A DNA stretch of 34,439 nucleotides. Origin: Arachidicoccus rhizosphaerae. GTDB lineage: Bacteria; Bacteroidota; Bacteroidia; Chitinophagales; Chitinophagaceae. A model generated the notes under the pieces. It ran no database searches, had not been told where the DNA came from, and saw only the letters and a list, made by a program, of their open reading frames with translations. The DNA lies in assembly GCF_900107765.1 (NCBI RefSeq), contig NZ_FNQY01000033.1, forward strand, positions 1 to 34,439, given 5' to 3'. Positions 1 to 7,762 of this stretch are shown here, piece after piece; position 1 is the stretch's first letter; each line of letters begins with the position of its first letter. The position numbers were made by a program, and so were the translations under genes.

Positions 1-16
1 GTTACTGCTCAGGAGG
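1..16. repeat. Left terminal inverted repeat of the IS
   Basis: GTTACTGCTCAGGAGG is the exact reverse complement of 2347-2362. The match stops inward at base 17. Whether it continues outward cannot be seen, because the window begins here. Confidence 0.88.
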
Positions 17-502
17 TCTATTAGACCAATCACGGCCTTTTTTATTCGCAAGCCCTAATTTCTTCATTATTCTCTGGCACTGTCTAATTTTTAGATCAAT
101 ATTGAATTTCTGTTTTAGCAATTCAGATAAAGTGGATCCTTCCCACCTGTCAGCCTTTATTCCATATTCTCTCGGGTCTTTCTTTAGAACGTCTGAAATG
201 ATATTTAATTGAACTTCGCTAACCCTTGGTGCTCTTCCAGGTTTTTCTTTATCTTTTAGCACGCTTATGTCGCCACCGGTTTTATTGAATGCATGAATCC
301 ATCTGGCAATGGTCTGCGGAGTAGTTCCGTGCAGTTTTGCGACATCTTCACAACTTAATGTTTCATTTTCTATCAACATAAGGATGCAATGCAGTCTATA
401 CGAGAGCTTCAGATCCTCAGTGCTTTGAAAATAGCTTAGTATCTGTTTTTTGATTTTAGACTGGTTATGTATTACTAGTTTCTTCATTCGCTGTATATGC
501 AA
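2..502 (-). CDS. IS-encoded winged helix-turn-helix protein (IS630-like N-terminal domain)
   Basis: A 166-residue protein with two consecutive DNA-binding modules. The first helix-turn-helix is at about residues 48-75 (core CEDVAKLHGTTPQTIARW). The second is a winged-helix region at about 95-150, ending in RQCQRIMKKLGL. This is the arrangement of the N-terminal half of IS630/Tc1-type transposases, but no DDE catalytic domain follows: the protein ends at the IS terminal repeat. It is divergent to the IS66 transposase and shares a short A+T-rich promoter region with it, so it is probably an accessory transposition or regulatory protein of the element (inference). A minus-strand TAAATTTG box at 500-507 overlaps the first codon, so the Met at 487 (MKKLVIHNQ) may be the true start with an almost leaderless mRNA. 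It could also be a stranded IS630 fragment, but its exact fit inside the repeats argues against that. Confidence 0.75.
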   Translation of the reverse strand: MHIQRMKKLVIHNQSKIKKQILSYFQSTEDLKLSYRLHCILMLIENETLSCEDVAKLHGTTPQTIARWIHAFNKTGGDISVLKDKEKPGRAPRVSEVQLNIISDVLKKDPREYGIKADRWEGSTLSELLKQKFNIDLKIRQCQRIMKKLGLANKKGRDWSNRPPEQ

Positions 503-528
503 ATTTACAAATAATCTTCTAATTTACA

Positions 529-558
529 TTGTATATTATATATGACGTTATATATTTG
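529..558 (+). promoter_or_regulatory. Promoter of the IS66-type transposase
   Basis: TTG at 529-531 and TATATTTG at 551-558 are separated by 19 bp, matching the Bacteroidota -33/-7 consensus (TTG, then TAnnTTTG). Transcription would begin near 565. This excludes the in-frame ATG at 529 as start codon. Confidence 0.6.
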
Positions 559-651
559 CATATCGCTACAATTACTACCATAAGGAGCACCAGGAAAGTC
601 CAGAGCAGGTCTCGCAAGGTCTGTAAGCACGCTTTAGAGGCTGAAAGGTTA

Positions 652-2088
652 ATGACAGAGAATCTGTCATTAAAAGCGCGGCTTAAGGACGATAAAAGAC
701 AGCTTAAGGAAAAAGCCAAAGAAATAGCAGCCATTAAATGGGAACGGGTTCAGTTAAAACGGGAAAACGCCCATCTAAGAAAGAAAGAGCTGAAACAGAC
801 CAAAGAGATAGAAGCGCTTACGGAAGCACTCCGTATCGCAAGGTTGCCGAAAAATAGCTCAAACAGTTCCAGACCTCCTTCAATGGACCTGTATAAGCCT
901 AAACGTAGCCCTGTCAATCTCAGGGAGAAATCCGGGAAAAAGACGGGTGGACAGCCAGGACACAAAGGCAGTACATTACTGTTTTGTATGGATGAGCCTG
1001 ATGAGGTGGTGTCCCATATTCCAGAGATCTGTTCTGATTGTGGCAAATCTCTGAAAAGGATTACCGCAGAACCGGGACAAATACATCAGGTTGTAGATAT
1101 CAGCATTGCTCCTACGGTCCTGATCAACCATGAAAGCATTGTAAAGCAATGTTCCTGCGGTAAATGCAACAGCGGAGCCTTTCCCAGGGGCGTCCAGGGG
1201 ATGGTTAACTACGGCCCCAATATCAGTGCATTGGTTGTTAATTTATCAGTCCGCCAGTATATTCCTTATGGAAGAATAGTAGAACTGCTGTGGGACCTAT
1301 ACAAAATACGCATTAGTGAAGGTACCGTTGCCAATATGCTTAAAAGGTTTGCTGTGGATAGCGAAGGAAAAATTAATGAGATTAAAGAAGATCTGAAAAA
1401 ATCTAAGGTTGTTGGTGCTGATGAAACCAGTGCCACCGTGAACGGCAGGAAATGGTGGATGCACACTTACCAGAACACTTCTTACACTTTTATTGGTGCA
1501 CACCCTTCCAGAGGTCAGGTTGCCCAGGAAACATTCTTCCCGGGTGGCTTTCCTTACAGTATTCTGGTGCATGACTGCTTATCCATGCAATTAGCTACAC
1601 CGGCAGCCGCCCACCAGATCTGCAATGTCCATTTGCTACGGGAACTAAAGGCCGCTGTCGAGGCCCACCCTGAAATTGAGTGGCCAAAGGAGCTAACCAA
1701 ACTAATAAAGGATGCCATAAAATTGCATAAGGATGGAACAACTCCAAACCGGACTACCAGAATTAATAATCGGCTAACCAAACTGCTAGACCAGGACCAA
1801 TCAGAAGCGCTTGGGAAAATACCCGCCTTGTGGAAGCGGCTCAATAAACACAAGGAAAAAGTATTTTTGTTTCTGCAATATCCGGATAAAGAAGTTCCTC
1901 CAGACAACAACGGGGCCGAACGAAGTATCAGAAATGTAAAAGTCAAAATAAAGGTCTCCGGCCAATTTAATTCCGGTAACGGTGCAGAAGATTATGCTAC
2001 TGCCAGATCTGTCATAGACACTGCTATTAAGCAGTCAAAAAATGTCCACGAAGAGCTGGTAAAAATTATCAGCGCACGGTTCAATTAA
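652..2088 (+). CDS. IS66-family DDE transposase (TnpC-like)
   Basis: Catalyses cut-and-paste type movement of the element by a DDE mechanism. Numbered from the ATG at 652 (478 aa), the order is a charged coiled-coil N-terminus; the IS66 signature NSSNSSRPPS with GGQPGHKG at about 68-106; a cysteine cluster typical of the IS66 zinc-binding region (CSDC, then CSCGKC); and the catalytic core with Asp in GADET (about 257), Asp in VHDC (about 308) and Glu in NNGAERS (about 423), followed by the conserved KVKIKVSGQF. All three catalytic acids are present and the frame is intact, so the enzyme looks functional. The open frame reaches back to 529, but the first 41 residues are not protein-like and lie on the promoter. 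The ATG at 652 is preceded by GAAAGG. Confidence 0.92.
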   Translation: MTENLSLKARLKDDKRQLKEKAKEIAAIKWERVQLKRENAHLRKKELKQTKEIEALTEALRIARLPKNSSNSSRPPSMDLYKPKRSPVNLREKSGKKTGGQPGHKGSTLLFCMDEPDEVVSHIPEICSDCGKSLKRITAEPGQIHQVVDISIAPTVLINHESIVKQCSCGKCNSGAFPRGVQGMVNYGPNISALVVNLSVRQYIPYGRIVELLWDLYKIRISEGTVANMLKRFAVDSEGKINEIKEDLKKSKVVGADETSATVNGRKWWMHTYQNTSYTFIGAHPSRGQVAQETFFPGGFPYSILVHDCLSMQLATPAAAHQICNVHLLRELKAAVEAHPEIEWPKELTKLIKDAIKLHKDGTTPNRTTRINNRLTKLLDQDQSEALGKIPALWKRLNKHKEKVFLFLQYPDKEVPPDNNGAERSIRNVKVKIKVSGQFNSGNGAEDYATARSVIDTAIKQSKNVHEELVKIISARFN

Positions 2089-2346
2089 TCCAACATCTAT
2101 TTTAAACCTACCAAGTCATCCTCGGGCAGTACTAATAAACTGCATAAGCATGGCGTTGCTGGTATGTAAAAATCAAAAGACTGTCACAGGCAGAGAAACG
2201 GTACGACATAACCAAATCAATAGTCGGAATGCTAGTATTAGTGAAATGGAATTCAAGACTACAGTCTACACGAGGCTCAGTTGCACAACACGATTCAATT
2301 TAAAACACCTTGCTAAGAATAAATTTGTTGATAATCAGTTAATTAC

Positions 2347-2362
2347 CCTCCTGAGCAGTAAC
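2347..2362. repeat. Right terminal inverted repeat of the IS
   Basis: CCTCCTGAGCAGTAAC is the exact reverse complement of bases 1-16. The S41 reading frame starts immediately outside it, which makes 2362 the likely last base of the element. Confidence 0.88.
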
Positions 2363-3702
2363 ATTTTACCAATAACTATATTTGGTTGAATAATAATTCA
2401 AGACCCAAATATTCCTATATTACAGAAATTGGTTCTGAAGAAAATGTTTCATTAAAAAATAATAAAAACCTAAATTCCAACAACTTTACTTTATTAAATT
2501 CAAATATCTACGGGAAAGAGTCTTCTTTAGGTTTTTCCCCTGCCTTGGTCACAATTGCAAAAGATAACACATATGCTAATATCCATGTCACTAAAGATTC
2601 AACAATTTGCATCATTCAATGGGTGACAACAGGTTCACCTGCCTTCAAGGCAGGCTTAAAAAGAGGCGATGTTGTTTATCGCATAAATAACAAAGAATAC
2701 GTCGATTGGACTAATTACGACACAGAGGAACTTGTTTCTGCGATTACTGGTCCATCAATTAAACTTACGATCCGAGATGGCGTCAACGGCAACCACCTTA
2801 AAGATTTAGAAATCCATAAGGATACTTATGACATAAATCCAATTTTTAAAGATACAATACTTAATTTTAATGGAAAGAAAATCGCATATTTAGCGTTGCA
2901 GACATTCAGCTATAATGTCGATTCTTTTTTAAATATTACATTTACAAATAAATTCCAAAATGCGACGGACCTTATTGTAGATTTAAGATATAATGGAGGC
3001 GGTTATGTCGAAATGGCCGAATATTTAGATAATTTAATAGCTCCACTGTCAACTGATAATAAGATTATGTACACAACATATTTTAATCAAAATTTTATAA
3101 ACAAATCCGCTCCTTTATTAAAAAACATTCCTCTTGATTACGATTTCCCCAATAATGGAACTTGGTTTGATCTAAATTATTTACCATCATCGGACAATCC
3201 ACAAATGACACATAGATTTAATAAATCTATTGCAAAGGGAGGCTTAACGTCGCTTTCAAAAATAATTTTCATTGTCTCTTCTGAAACTGCATCTGCAAGT
3301 GAGCTATGCATAAATAACTTAAAACCATATATGGATGTCCACCTCGTTGGAGCGGCATTAGGCAACAAAGGGGATCGGACATTTGGAAAGCCAGTAGGAT
3401 TTTTTGAGATTCGTATAGGGAAATATCGTATGTGGATGCCGAATTTTGAAACAAAAAATGCAAATAATGAAGGAGAATATTTTCAAGGAATGAAAACTGA
3501 GAAACAAGCTTTGGATGACTTATCAAAAAATTTCGGTAATCCAGCAGAGCAATGTTTAGCAACAGCATTAAACGAATTAATCAAATCCGAAAGCCTTAAT
3601 TCTTCAGTTGCCAAGAATCCAATTCTAAAATCAAGAAATTTTGTTACTCCTAATAGAACTAATAAAATGATCCTAAAACCAAATATTAAAAGGAGATTTT
3701 AA
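2362..3702 (+). pseudogene. S41-family C-terminal processing peptidase, 5' end removed by the IS
   Basis: The remaining 446 codons hold a PDZ domain (GSPAFKAGLKRGD, nt about 2632-2670) and an S41 serine-protease domain. The catalytic Ser is in TASASE (nt 3292-3294) and a likely catalytic Lys is in FGKPVG. Bacteroidota relatives are secreted or lipid-anchored periplasmic proteases with a signal peptide and an N-terminal region before the PDZ domain; both are missing here. The frame is open upstream through codons reading FTNNYIW up to base 2362, where the IS repeat begins with an in-frame stop. This is strong evidence that the IS interrupted the gene and its 5' part lies left of the window. 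A TTG at 2386 could start a leaderless cytoplasmic fragment. The gene is much richer in A+T, Asn, Lys and Ile than its neighbours, suggesting separate ancestry. Confidence 0.85.
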
Positions 3703-3809
3703 ATATATAATCTCCCAACAAATTTATAAATTTAATATTCATACCTCTTAATTTCTTTAATAGCACTTAATTATGCACTATTGCATAAAAGAAGTACTTC
3801 ACATTTAAC

Positions 3810-3817
3810 TATCTTTG
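3810..3817 (+). promoter_or_regulatory. -7 promoter box upstream of the GT2 gene
   Basis: TATCTTTG is an exact TAnnTTTG box. No well-spaced -33 TTG is visible (the nearest is at 3781-3783, 26 bp away). If it is used, transcription starts near 3824, so translation cannot begin at the TTG at 3815 and the GTG at 3851 becomes the likely start. Confidence 0.45.
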
Positions 3818-3850
3818 AGTCTCACAGTTAAATTTAAATATCATTACCAC

Positions 3851-4705
3851 GTGGGATCTATTGCAGCAATCGTCATTACGTACAACCCGGGCCCTGAATT
3901 TCTTCAAAACATTCAGAGCTACCTGTCTGAGGTAGACCATCTGTATATTGCCGACAACAGTTCCCCGAAGCTGAATTTCTCCGACTCCATTTTGGATAAC
4001 CCAAAAATCACCTTAGTCAATAACGGTGGCAATGAAGGTATCGCCTACCGATTAAATCAGGTCGCAGATCTGGCGATAAAAGCCGGCTACAAATGGTTAC
4101 TGACTATGGATCAGGACTCTTATTTTGATGCAGAGCATATAACAGCCTATTTTGAGTATATGCAGGATTACAACGGACATGAACAGGTGGCCATGTTTGG
4201 CGTGGAAACTGTAACCAAGCCGGAACTGATTGCCGATCTCAGTAGTCCGGCAGACCAACTAATTACGTCAGGAAGTCTGCTTAATCTTTCGTTGTACCCT
4301 GCTATCGGAGCTTTTGACGAGCGGCTCTTTATTGACGAGGTAGACCATGAGTATTGTTATCGTTCCTTTATACGCGGTTACCAAATCATTCAGTTTACCC
4401 ATATATTTCTGGAACATCAGTTGGGAGAAGCAGTCAATGTCAAAACCATACAAGGAGGACAAAGAGCAACCAGCTTTCATTCTCCACTGAGGGTATATTA
4501 TATGGTACGTAATTTTTTATATGTCAAACAAAAATATAAGGCAGCGGAAGCACTTAAATCTGTTTTCAAAATAAGGTCTACTGCTTTATTACACCGGGTT
4601 AAAAATAACGTGTTATATGGTCCTAAAAAATGGCAGACACTGAAAATGGTCTTTATGGCCTTTAGTGATTTCAAAGCCGGCAAAATGGGTAAAAAACAGG
4701 TTTAA
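3851..4705 (+). CDS. GT2-family glycosyltransferase, rhamnosyltransferase-like
   Basis: A 284-residue GT-A fold glycosyltransferase that would transfer a sugar, by family resemblance a deoxyhexose such as rhamnose, onto a growing surface polysaccharide on the inner face of the membrane. It opens with the nucleotide-binding strand AAIVITYNPG, then VNNGGNEGIAYRLNQ. The metal-binding acidic motif is in TMDQDSYF (about residue 88). The acceptor-side segment is FIDEVDHEYCYR, which resembles the FIDxVDxExC motif of WbbL/RfbF-type rhamnosyltransferases. There are no membrane segments. The GTG start is chosen because the protein fold begins there and a -7 promoter box covers the upstream TTG. The next gene makes a heptose precursor, so a role in lipopolysaccharide or O-chain assembly is likely (inference). 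The exact sugar is not known. Confidence 0.85.
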   Translation: MGSIAAIVITYNPGPEFLQNIQSYLSEVDHLYIADNSSPKLNFSDSILDNPKITLVNNGGNEGIAYRLNQVADLAIKAGYKWLLTMDQDSYFDAEHITAYFEYMQDYNGHEQVAMFGVETVTKPELIADLSSPADQLITSGSLLNLSLYPAIGAFDERLFIDEVDHEYCYRSFIRGYQIIQFTHIFLEHQLGEAVNVKTIQGGQRATSFHSPLRVYYMVRNFLYVKQKYKAAEALKSVFKIRSTALLHRVKNNVLYGPKKWQTLKMVFMAFSDFKAGKMGKKQV

Positions 4706-4795
4706 GCCTTGTTTTAATGCCATCTGCCCGGAGTATTTTGTAAAAGCATGTTTCAACACAAGCCCTGCGTTCGATCTTTCAAAACAATATCTTTA

Positions 4796-4803
4796 TATCT
4801 TTG
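4796..4803 (+). promoter_or_regulatory. -7 promoter box upstream of the heptose kinase gene
   Basis: TATCTTTG matches TAnnTTTG exactly and lies 67 bp before the proposed TTG start. The -33 region is weak (TTTC at 4777-4780). Confidence 0.45.
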
Positions 4804-4870
4804 GGCTGTCCTGGATAAGCCTAAAAAGATCAGCGATTGCTGATGGCCCGGGGTTTAAAATAATAACACA

Positions 4871-5884
4871 TTGGCAGAAAATAGTACAGCAGCAGACAAA
4901 ATAGAGCAGGTTTTTGACCAAATGAAGGATAAATCCGTCGTCGTCCTAGGAGATGTGATGCTGGATAGTTATTTATGGGGTAAGGTAGACCGCATCTCTC
5001 CAGAGGCCCCTGTACCCATCGTGCATATCCAAGAAGAAGAACTCAGGTTGGGCGGCGCCGCAAATGTGGCTCTGAACCTTGCTGCTTTAGGCGCCCGTGT
5101 GCATTTATTTTCTGTGGCCGGCAATGATAGTTATAGTACGGCGCTAAAGGAATTACTGGAGCAAAGTGCCATCAGTCATCAACACATTCTTCTTAGTCAC
5201 GACCGGCCGACGACCCGAAAGACCCGCATTATGGCACGCAATCAACAAGTGATGCGGCTGGACAACGAGCTTTCCATAAACCTACCTAAAGACCTAGAAG
5301 ACAAAGTATTAGAAAGACTTGAAGGCTTTTTTGAGGAGCAAACGCCCCAGCTCTTGATTTTGGAAGACTATAATAAGGGGGTCCTGACCCCCAGAATCAT
5401 CCAGGAGTCGATCCGGCTGGCTACACAGCATAATATTATTACAGCTGTTGACCCCAAACATGATAATTTCTTTTTATATAAAGGAGTTACCATCTTTAAG
5501 CCCAATCTTGGAGAAATCAAAGCGGCGCTGAACCTCAATAACCTGAAAGACATAAACTTAGAAACTCTTTCTGCTATGCATGAAGGGCTATTTAAAGAAT
5601 TAGGACATCTTTATTCCCTGTTTACGCTATCAGAAAAAGGGGTCTTTTATCAAAAATCGGGTGATAATCCTAAATTAATAGCGGCAAAAATCAGAAATAT
5701 TGCCGATGTAAGCGGAGCGGGAGATACGGTTATAGCAGTAATCAGTCTGGTCTATGCATTGACGCAGGATATGAACCTTGCGGCCGAACTGGGCAACATT
5801 GCCGGAGGTCTGGTTTGCGAACAAGTGGGCACCGCCGCCATTAATAAATCCCTGTTATTAAGCGAAGCATTAAAACACCTTTAA
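4871..5884 (+). CDS. hldA: D-glycero-beta-D-manno-heptose-7-phosphate kinase (PfkB family)
   Basis: Phosphorylates heptose 7-phosphate at C1 in the ADP-heptose pathway for the lipopolysaccharide inner core, in the cytoplasm. The 337-residue protein covers one PfkB/ribokinase domain: VVVLGDVMLDSYLWG at about 23-37, RISPEAPVPIV just after it, the substrate-binding GGAANVALNLAALGA at about 61-75, and the ATP/catalytic motif SGAGDTV at about 280-286 with the catalytic Asp. The nucleotidyltransferase half found in fused HldE enzymes is absent, so the adenylyl transfer must be done by a separate protein that is not in this window. The TTG start at 4871 gives the usual short N-terminal helix before the first strand; the ATG at 4922 would leave only four residues there. 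It follows a sugar transferase gene, consistent with surface glycan synthesis. Confidence 0.88.
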   Translation: MAENSTAADKIEQVFDQMKDKSVVVLGDVMLDSYLWGKVDRISPEAPVPIVHIQEEELRLGGAANVALNLAALGARVHLFSVAGNDSYSTALKELLEQSAISHQHILLSHDRPTTRKTRIMARNQQVMRLDNELSINLPKDLEDKVLERLEGFFEEQTPQLLILEDYNKGVLTPRIIQESIRLATQHNIITAVDPKHDNFFLYKGVTIFKPNLGEIKAALNLNNLKDINLETLSAMHEGLFKELGHLYSLFTLSEKGVFYQKSGDNPKLIAAKIRNIADVSGAGDTVIAVISLVYALTQDMNLAAELGNIAGGLVCEQVGTAAINKSLLLSEALKHL

Positions 5885-5935
5885 CAGTTTTGATAAGTCT
5901 GATTTATTTTCCTGGAAAATATACAAAAACTCGGC

Positions 5936-5943
5936 TATCTTTG
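5936..5943 (+). promoter_or_regulatory. -7 promoter box upstream of the GH3-type gene
   Basis: TATCTTTG matches TAnnTTTG. A transcript starting near 5950 would have a leader of about 95 nt that contains the ATAA repeat and its complementary segment. Confidence 0.45.
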
Positions 5944-5980
5944 CAGCTAACGATGCAATGTATGATAGTGAGCAGGTTCC

Positions 5981-6000
5981 ATAAATAAATAAATAAATAA
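5981..6000 (+). repeat. Five tandem ATAA units in a 5' leader
   Basis: Five perfect ATAA copies. They are complementary to AATTTATTTATT at 6029-6040 just before the start codon of the next gene, so the leader can fold into an A-U stem close to the start. Confidence 0.7.
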
Positions 6001-6045
6001 CCAGGAGCCTTACTTACTTCCATTTTTTAATTTATTTATTAGTTA

Positions 6046-7575
6046 ATGGCCATTTTTGATATTAAACTCCCCAATAGGATGGCAAAGGCTTTGCGCCTGG
6101 CCAATGGGGATGTAGGTAAACATCAGCTTAGAATCCTGAAAAAACTGATGCATAAAGCAAGATTTACGGAGTTCGGCCAAAAATATCATTTTGATAATAT
6201 TTTAATGCAGCCGGATCCGGTTAAAGCCTTTCAGCAAACCGTACCCATCTATAATTATAGCTCTATTTATAAGGAGTGGTGGCACCGCTCCCTAGAAAAC
6301 AAACCGGATGTCTGCTGGCCGGGCAAAGTGAAATACTATGCGCTGAGCAGTGGTACAAGTGATGCTGCCAGCAAATACCTGCCCATCACCAATGATTTAC
6401 TCCAGGGTAATAAACTGGTCATGATTAAACAGCTGCTTAGCCTGCGTAATTATACGGACATTAATGTACGATCCATTGGGAGGGGCTGGTTGCTACTCAG
6501 CGGCAGCACCGATCTGCAAAAAGGGCTTGGCCATTATATGGGTGATTTAAGTGGCATTACTGTAAAAAAATCTCCTTTCTGGTTCCAACCATTTTATAAA
6601 CCCACAAAGGAGATTGCCCGGGAAAAAGACTGGAATAAAAAACTCGCTGACATCGTAGACAATGCCCCGGACTGGGACATTGGTTTTATAGTAGGTGTTC
6701 CTGCCTGGGTTCAGATGTGCATGGAAATGGTGATTGAAAAATACAATCTTAAACATATCCATGAAATCTGGCCGAACCTCTCCTATTTTGTCCATGGAGG
6801 CGTCAGTTTTGAACCCTATAAAAAAGGATTCAATAAACTGTTAGGTAAACCCCTGACATATATAGAGACTTATCTGGCCAGCGAAGGCTTTATTGCTTAT
6901 CAAAATAGACAGGACGCTGAAGGCGGGATGCGCCTGGTAGTCTCAGATCATATATTTTTTGAGTTTGTGCCCTTTGATGACAAAAATTTTACTGCTGAAG
7001 GCGATTTAGTGGAAAACCCGGAAATATTATTGGCCCATCAGGTCAGTGAAGCTAAAGACTACGCATTACTCATTAGTACGCCGGCCGGCGCCTGGAGGTA
7101 CCTTCTGGGCGATACCATCCGTTTCACCGATGTTTCCAGATCAGAAATTATTATTTCAGGAAGAACCAAACACTTTTTAAGTCTGGTTGGTGAACACCTG
7201 AGTGTGGATAATATGAATAAGGCCATTCAGTTGGCGGCAGAAGAGCTGGATGTATCCATAACTGAATTTACCGTCACCGGAGAACCTCACGGCAGCTTCT
7301 TTGCTCACAGATGGTTTGTTGCCTGCGATCAGCAAGTAGATAAAAAATTACTGGTTACAGCTATTGATAAACATCTCAAAGAGCTCAATGATGATTATGC
7401 GGTTGAACGCAAAAGCGCGCTCAAGGAAATCTTTATTGAAGTATTACCGGAAGAGACCTTTCTAAAATTTCTGGAAATCAGAGGAAAAATGGGTGGACAG
7501 CATAAATTCCCCCGTGTATTAAAGGGTGGATTACTGGAAGCCTGGAAGAATTTTTTAAGCGAACAGGGCTATTAA
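6046..7575 (+). CDS. GH3-type acyl-adenylating enzyme
   Basis: A 509-residue member of the GH3 family, part of the adenylate-forming (ANL-like) superfamily known from plant auxin and jasmonate amino-acid synthetases. Bacterial members are cytoplasmic with unproven substrates. The phosphate-binding motif is YYALSSGTSDAASKYLPIT at about 97-115. The second motif is ETYLASEGFIAYQ around 272-285. The third is LLGDTIRFTD around 354-363, and the hinge region SGRTKHFLSLVGEHLS around 372-387. All core motifs are present and the length is normal for the family, so adenylation of a carboxylic acid is expected; the acid and the acceptor cannot be read from the sequence. No signal peptide or membrane segment is seen. 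It stands alone between hldA and an exporter gene, with its own promoter box and a repeat-rich leader. Confidence 0.88.
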   Translation: MAIFDIKLPNRMAKALRLANGDVGKHQLRILKKLMHKARFTEFGQKYHFDNILMQPDPVKAFQQTVPIYNYSSIYKEWWHRSLENKPDVCWPGKVKYYALSSGTSDAASKYLPITNDLLQGNKLVMIKQLLSLRNYTDINVRSIGRGWLLLSGSTDLQKGLGHYMGDLSGITVKKSPFWFQPFYKPTKEIAREKDWNKKLADIVDNAPDWDIGFIVGVPAWVQMCMEMVIEKYNLKHIHEIWPNLSYFVHGGVSFEPYKKGFNKLLGKPLTYIETYLASEGFIAYQNRQDAEGGMRLVVSDHIFFEFVPFDDKNFTAEGDLVENPEILLAHQVSEAKDYALLISTPAGAWRYLLGDTIRFTDVSRSEIIISGRTKHFLSLVGEHLSVDNMNKAIQLAAEELDVSITEFTVTGEPHGSFFAHRWFVACDQQVDKKLLVTAIDKHLKELNDDYAVERKSALKEIFIEVLPEETFLKFLEIRGKMGGQHKFPRVLKGGLLEAWKNFLSEQGY

Positions 7576-7641
7576 TTTTCTTTTTAAGGGTTTATTGTTT
7601 GTAATCCTCTATTATTTCTATATTTTCACGCTTACAAGGCA

Positions 7642-7674
7642 TTTTGATTGTTTTACATTAAAAAACAATCAAAA
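7642..7674. repeat. 13-bp A+T-rich perfect dyad
   Basis: TTTTGATTGTTTT (7642-7654) and AAAACAATCAAAA (7662-7674) are perfect inverted repeats around a 7-nt loop. It lies about 65 bp after the GH3-type gene and about 90 bp before the LysE-type gene. It could end transcription of the first or be an operator of the second; the stem is poor in G+C, so termination would be weak. Confidence 0.6.
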
Positions 7675-7762
7675 ATCACCATTTTGTACTAAATTTTTTA
7701 AAGCAATCGGGATGGGCCATAACGATTTTTATAGTCCATACATCCCTTAGCAATATTATTGA

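Larger units (their letters stand above)
1..2362. mobile_element. IS66-type insertion sequence with divergent HTH gene
   Basis: Bases 1-16 and 2347-2362 are perfect inverted repeats of each other. They enclose a DDE transposase with IS66 motifs on the plus strand and a small helix-turn-helix gene on the minus strand. Classical IS66 elements carry tnpA, tnpB and tnpC in one direction; this one has a tnpC-like gene plus a divergent accessory gene. The stop codon of the HTH gene lies inside the left repeat, and 274 bp without a recognisable gene separate the transposase stop from the right end. The right boundary is supported independently, because an S41 peptidase reading frame resumes at base 2362. 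IS66 elements usually make an 8-bp target duplication; that would be 2363-2370 (attttacc) here, with its partner just outside the window. The left repeat could extend beyond base 1. Confidence 0.85.

Noticed and set aside
1-502. Possible remnant of a separate IS630 element
   Set aside because: No DDE domain or separate repeats are seen, and the gene fits exactly inside the 16-bp repeats of the IS66-type element, so it is better treated as part of it.
2150-2389. 79-codon open frame crossing the right IS end
   Set aside because: It has no recognisable domain, crosses the IS boundary into the S41 gene and looks like chance coding in a non-coding IS end.
4665-4904. 79-codon open frame between the GT2 and heptose kinase genes
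   Set aside because: It overlaps both neighbours and covers the promoter box at 4796; the protein is not recognisable.
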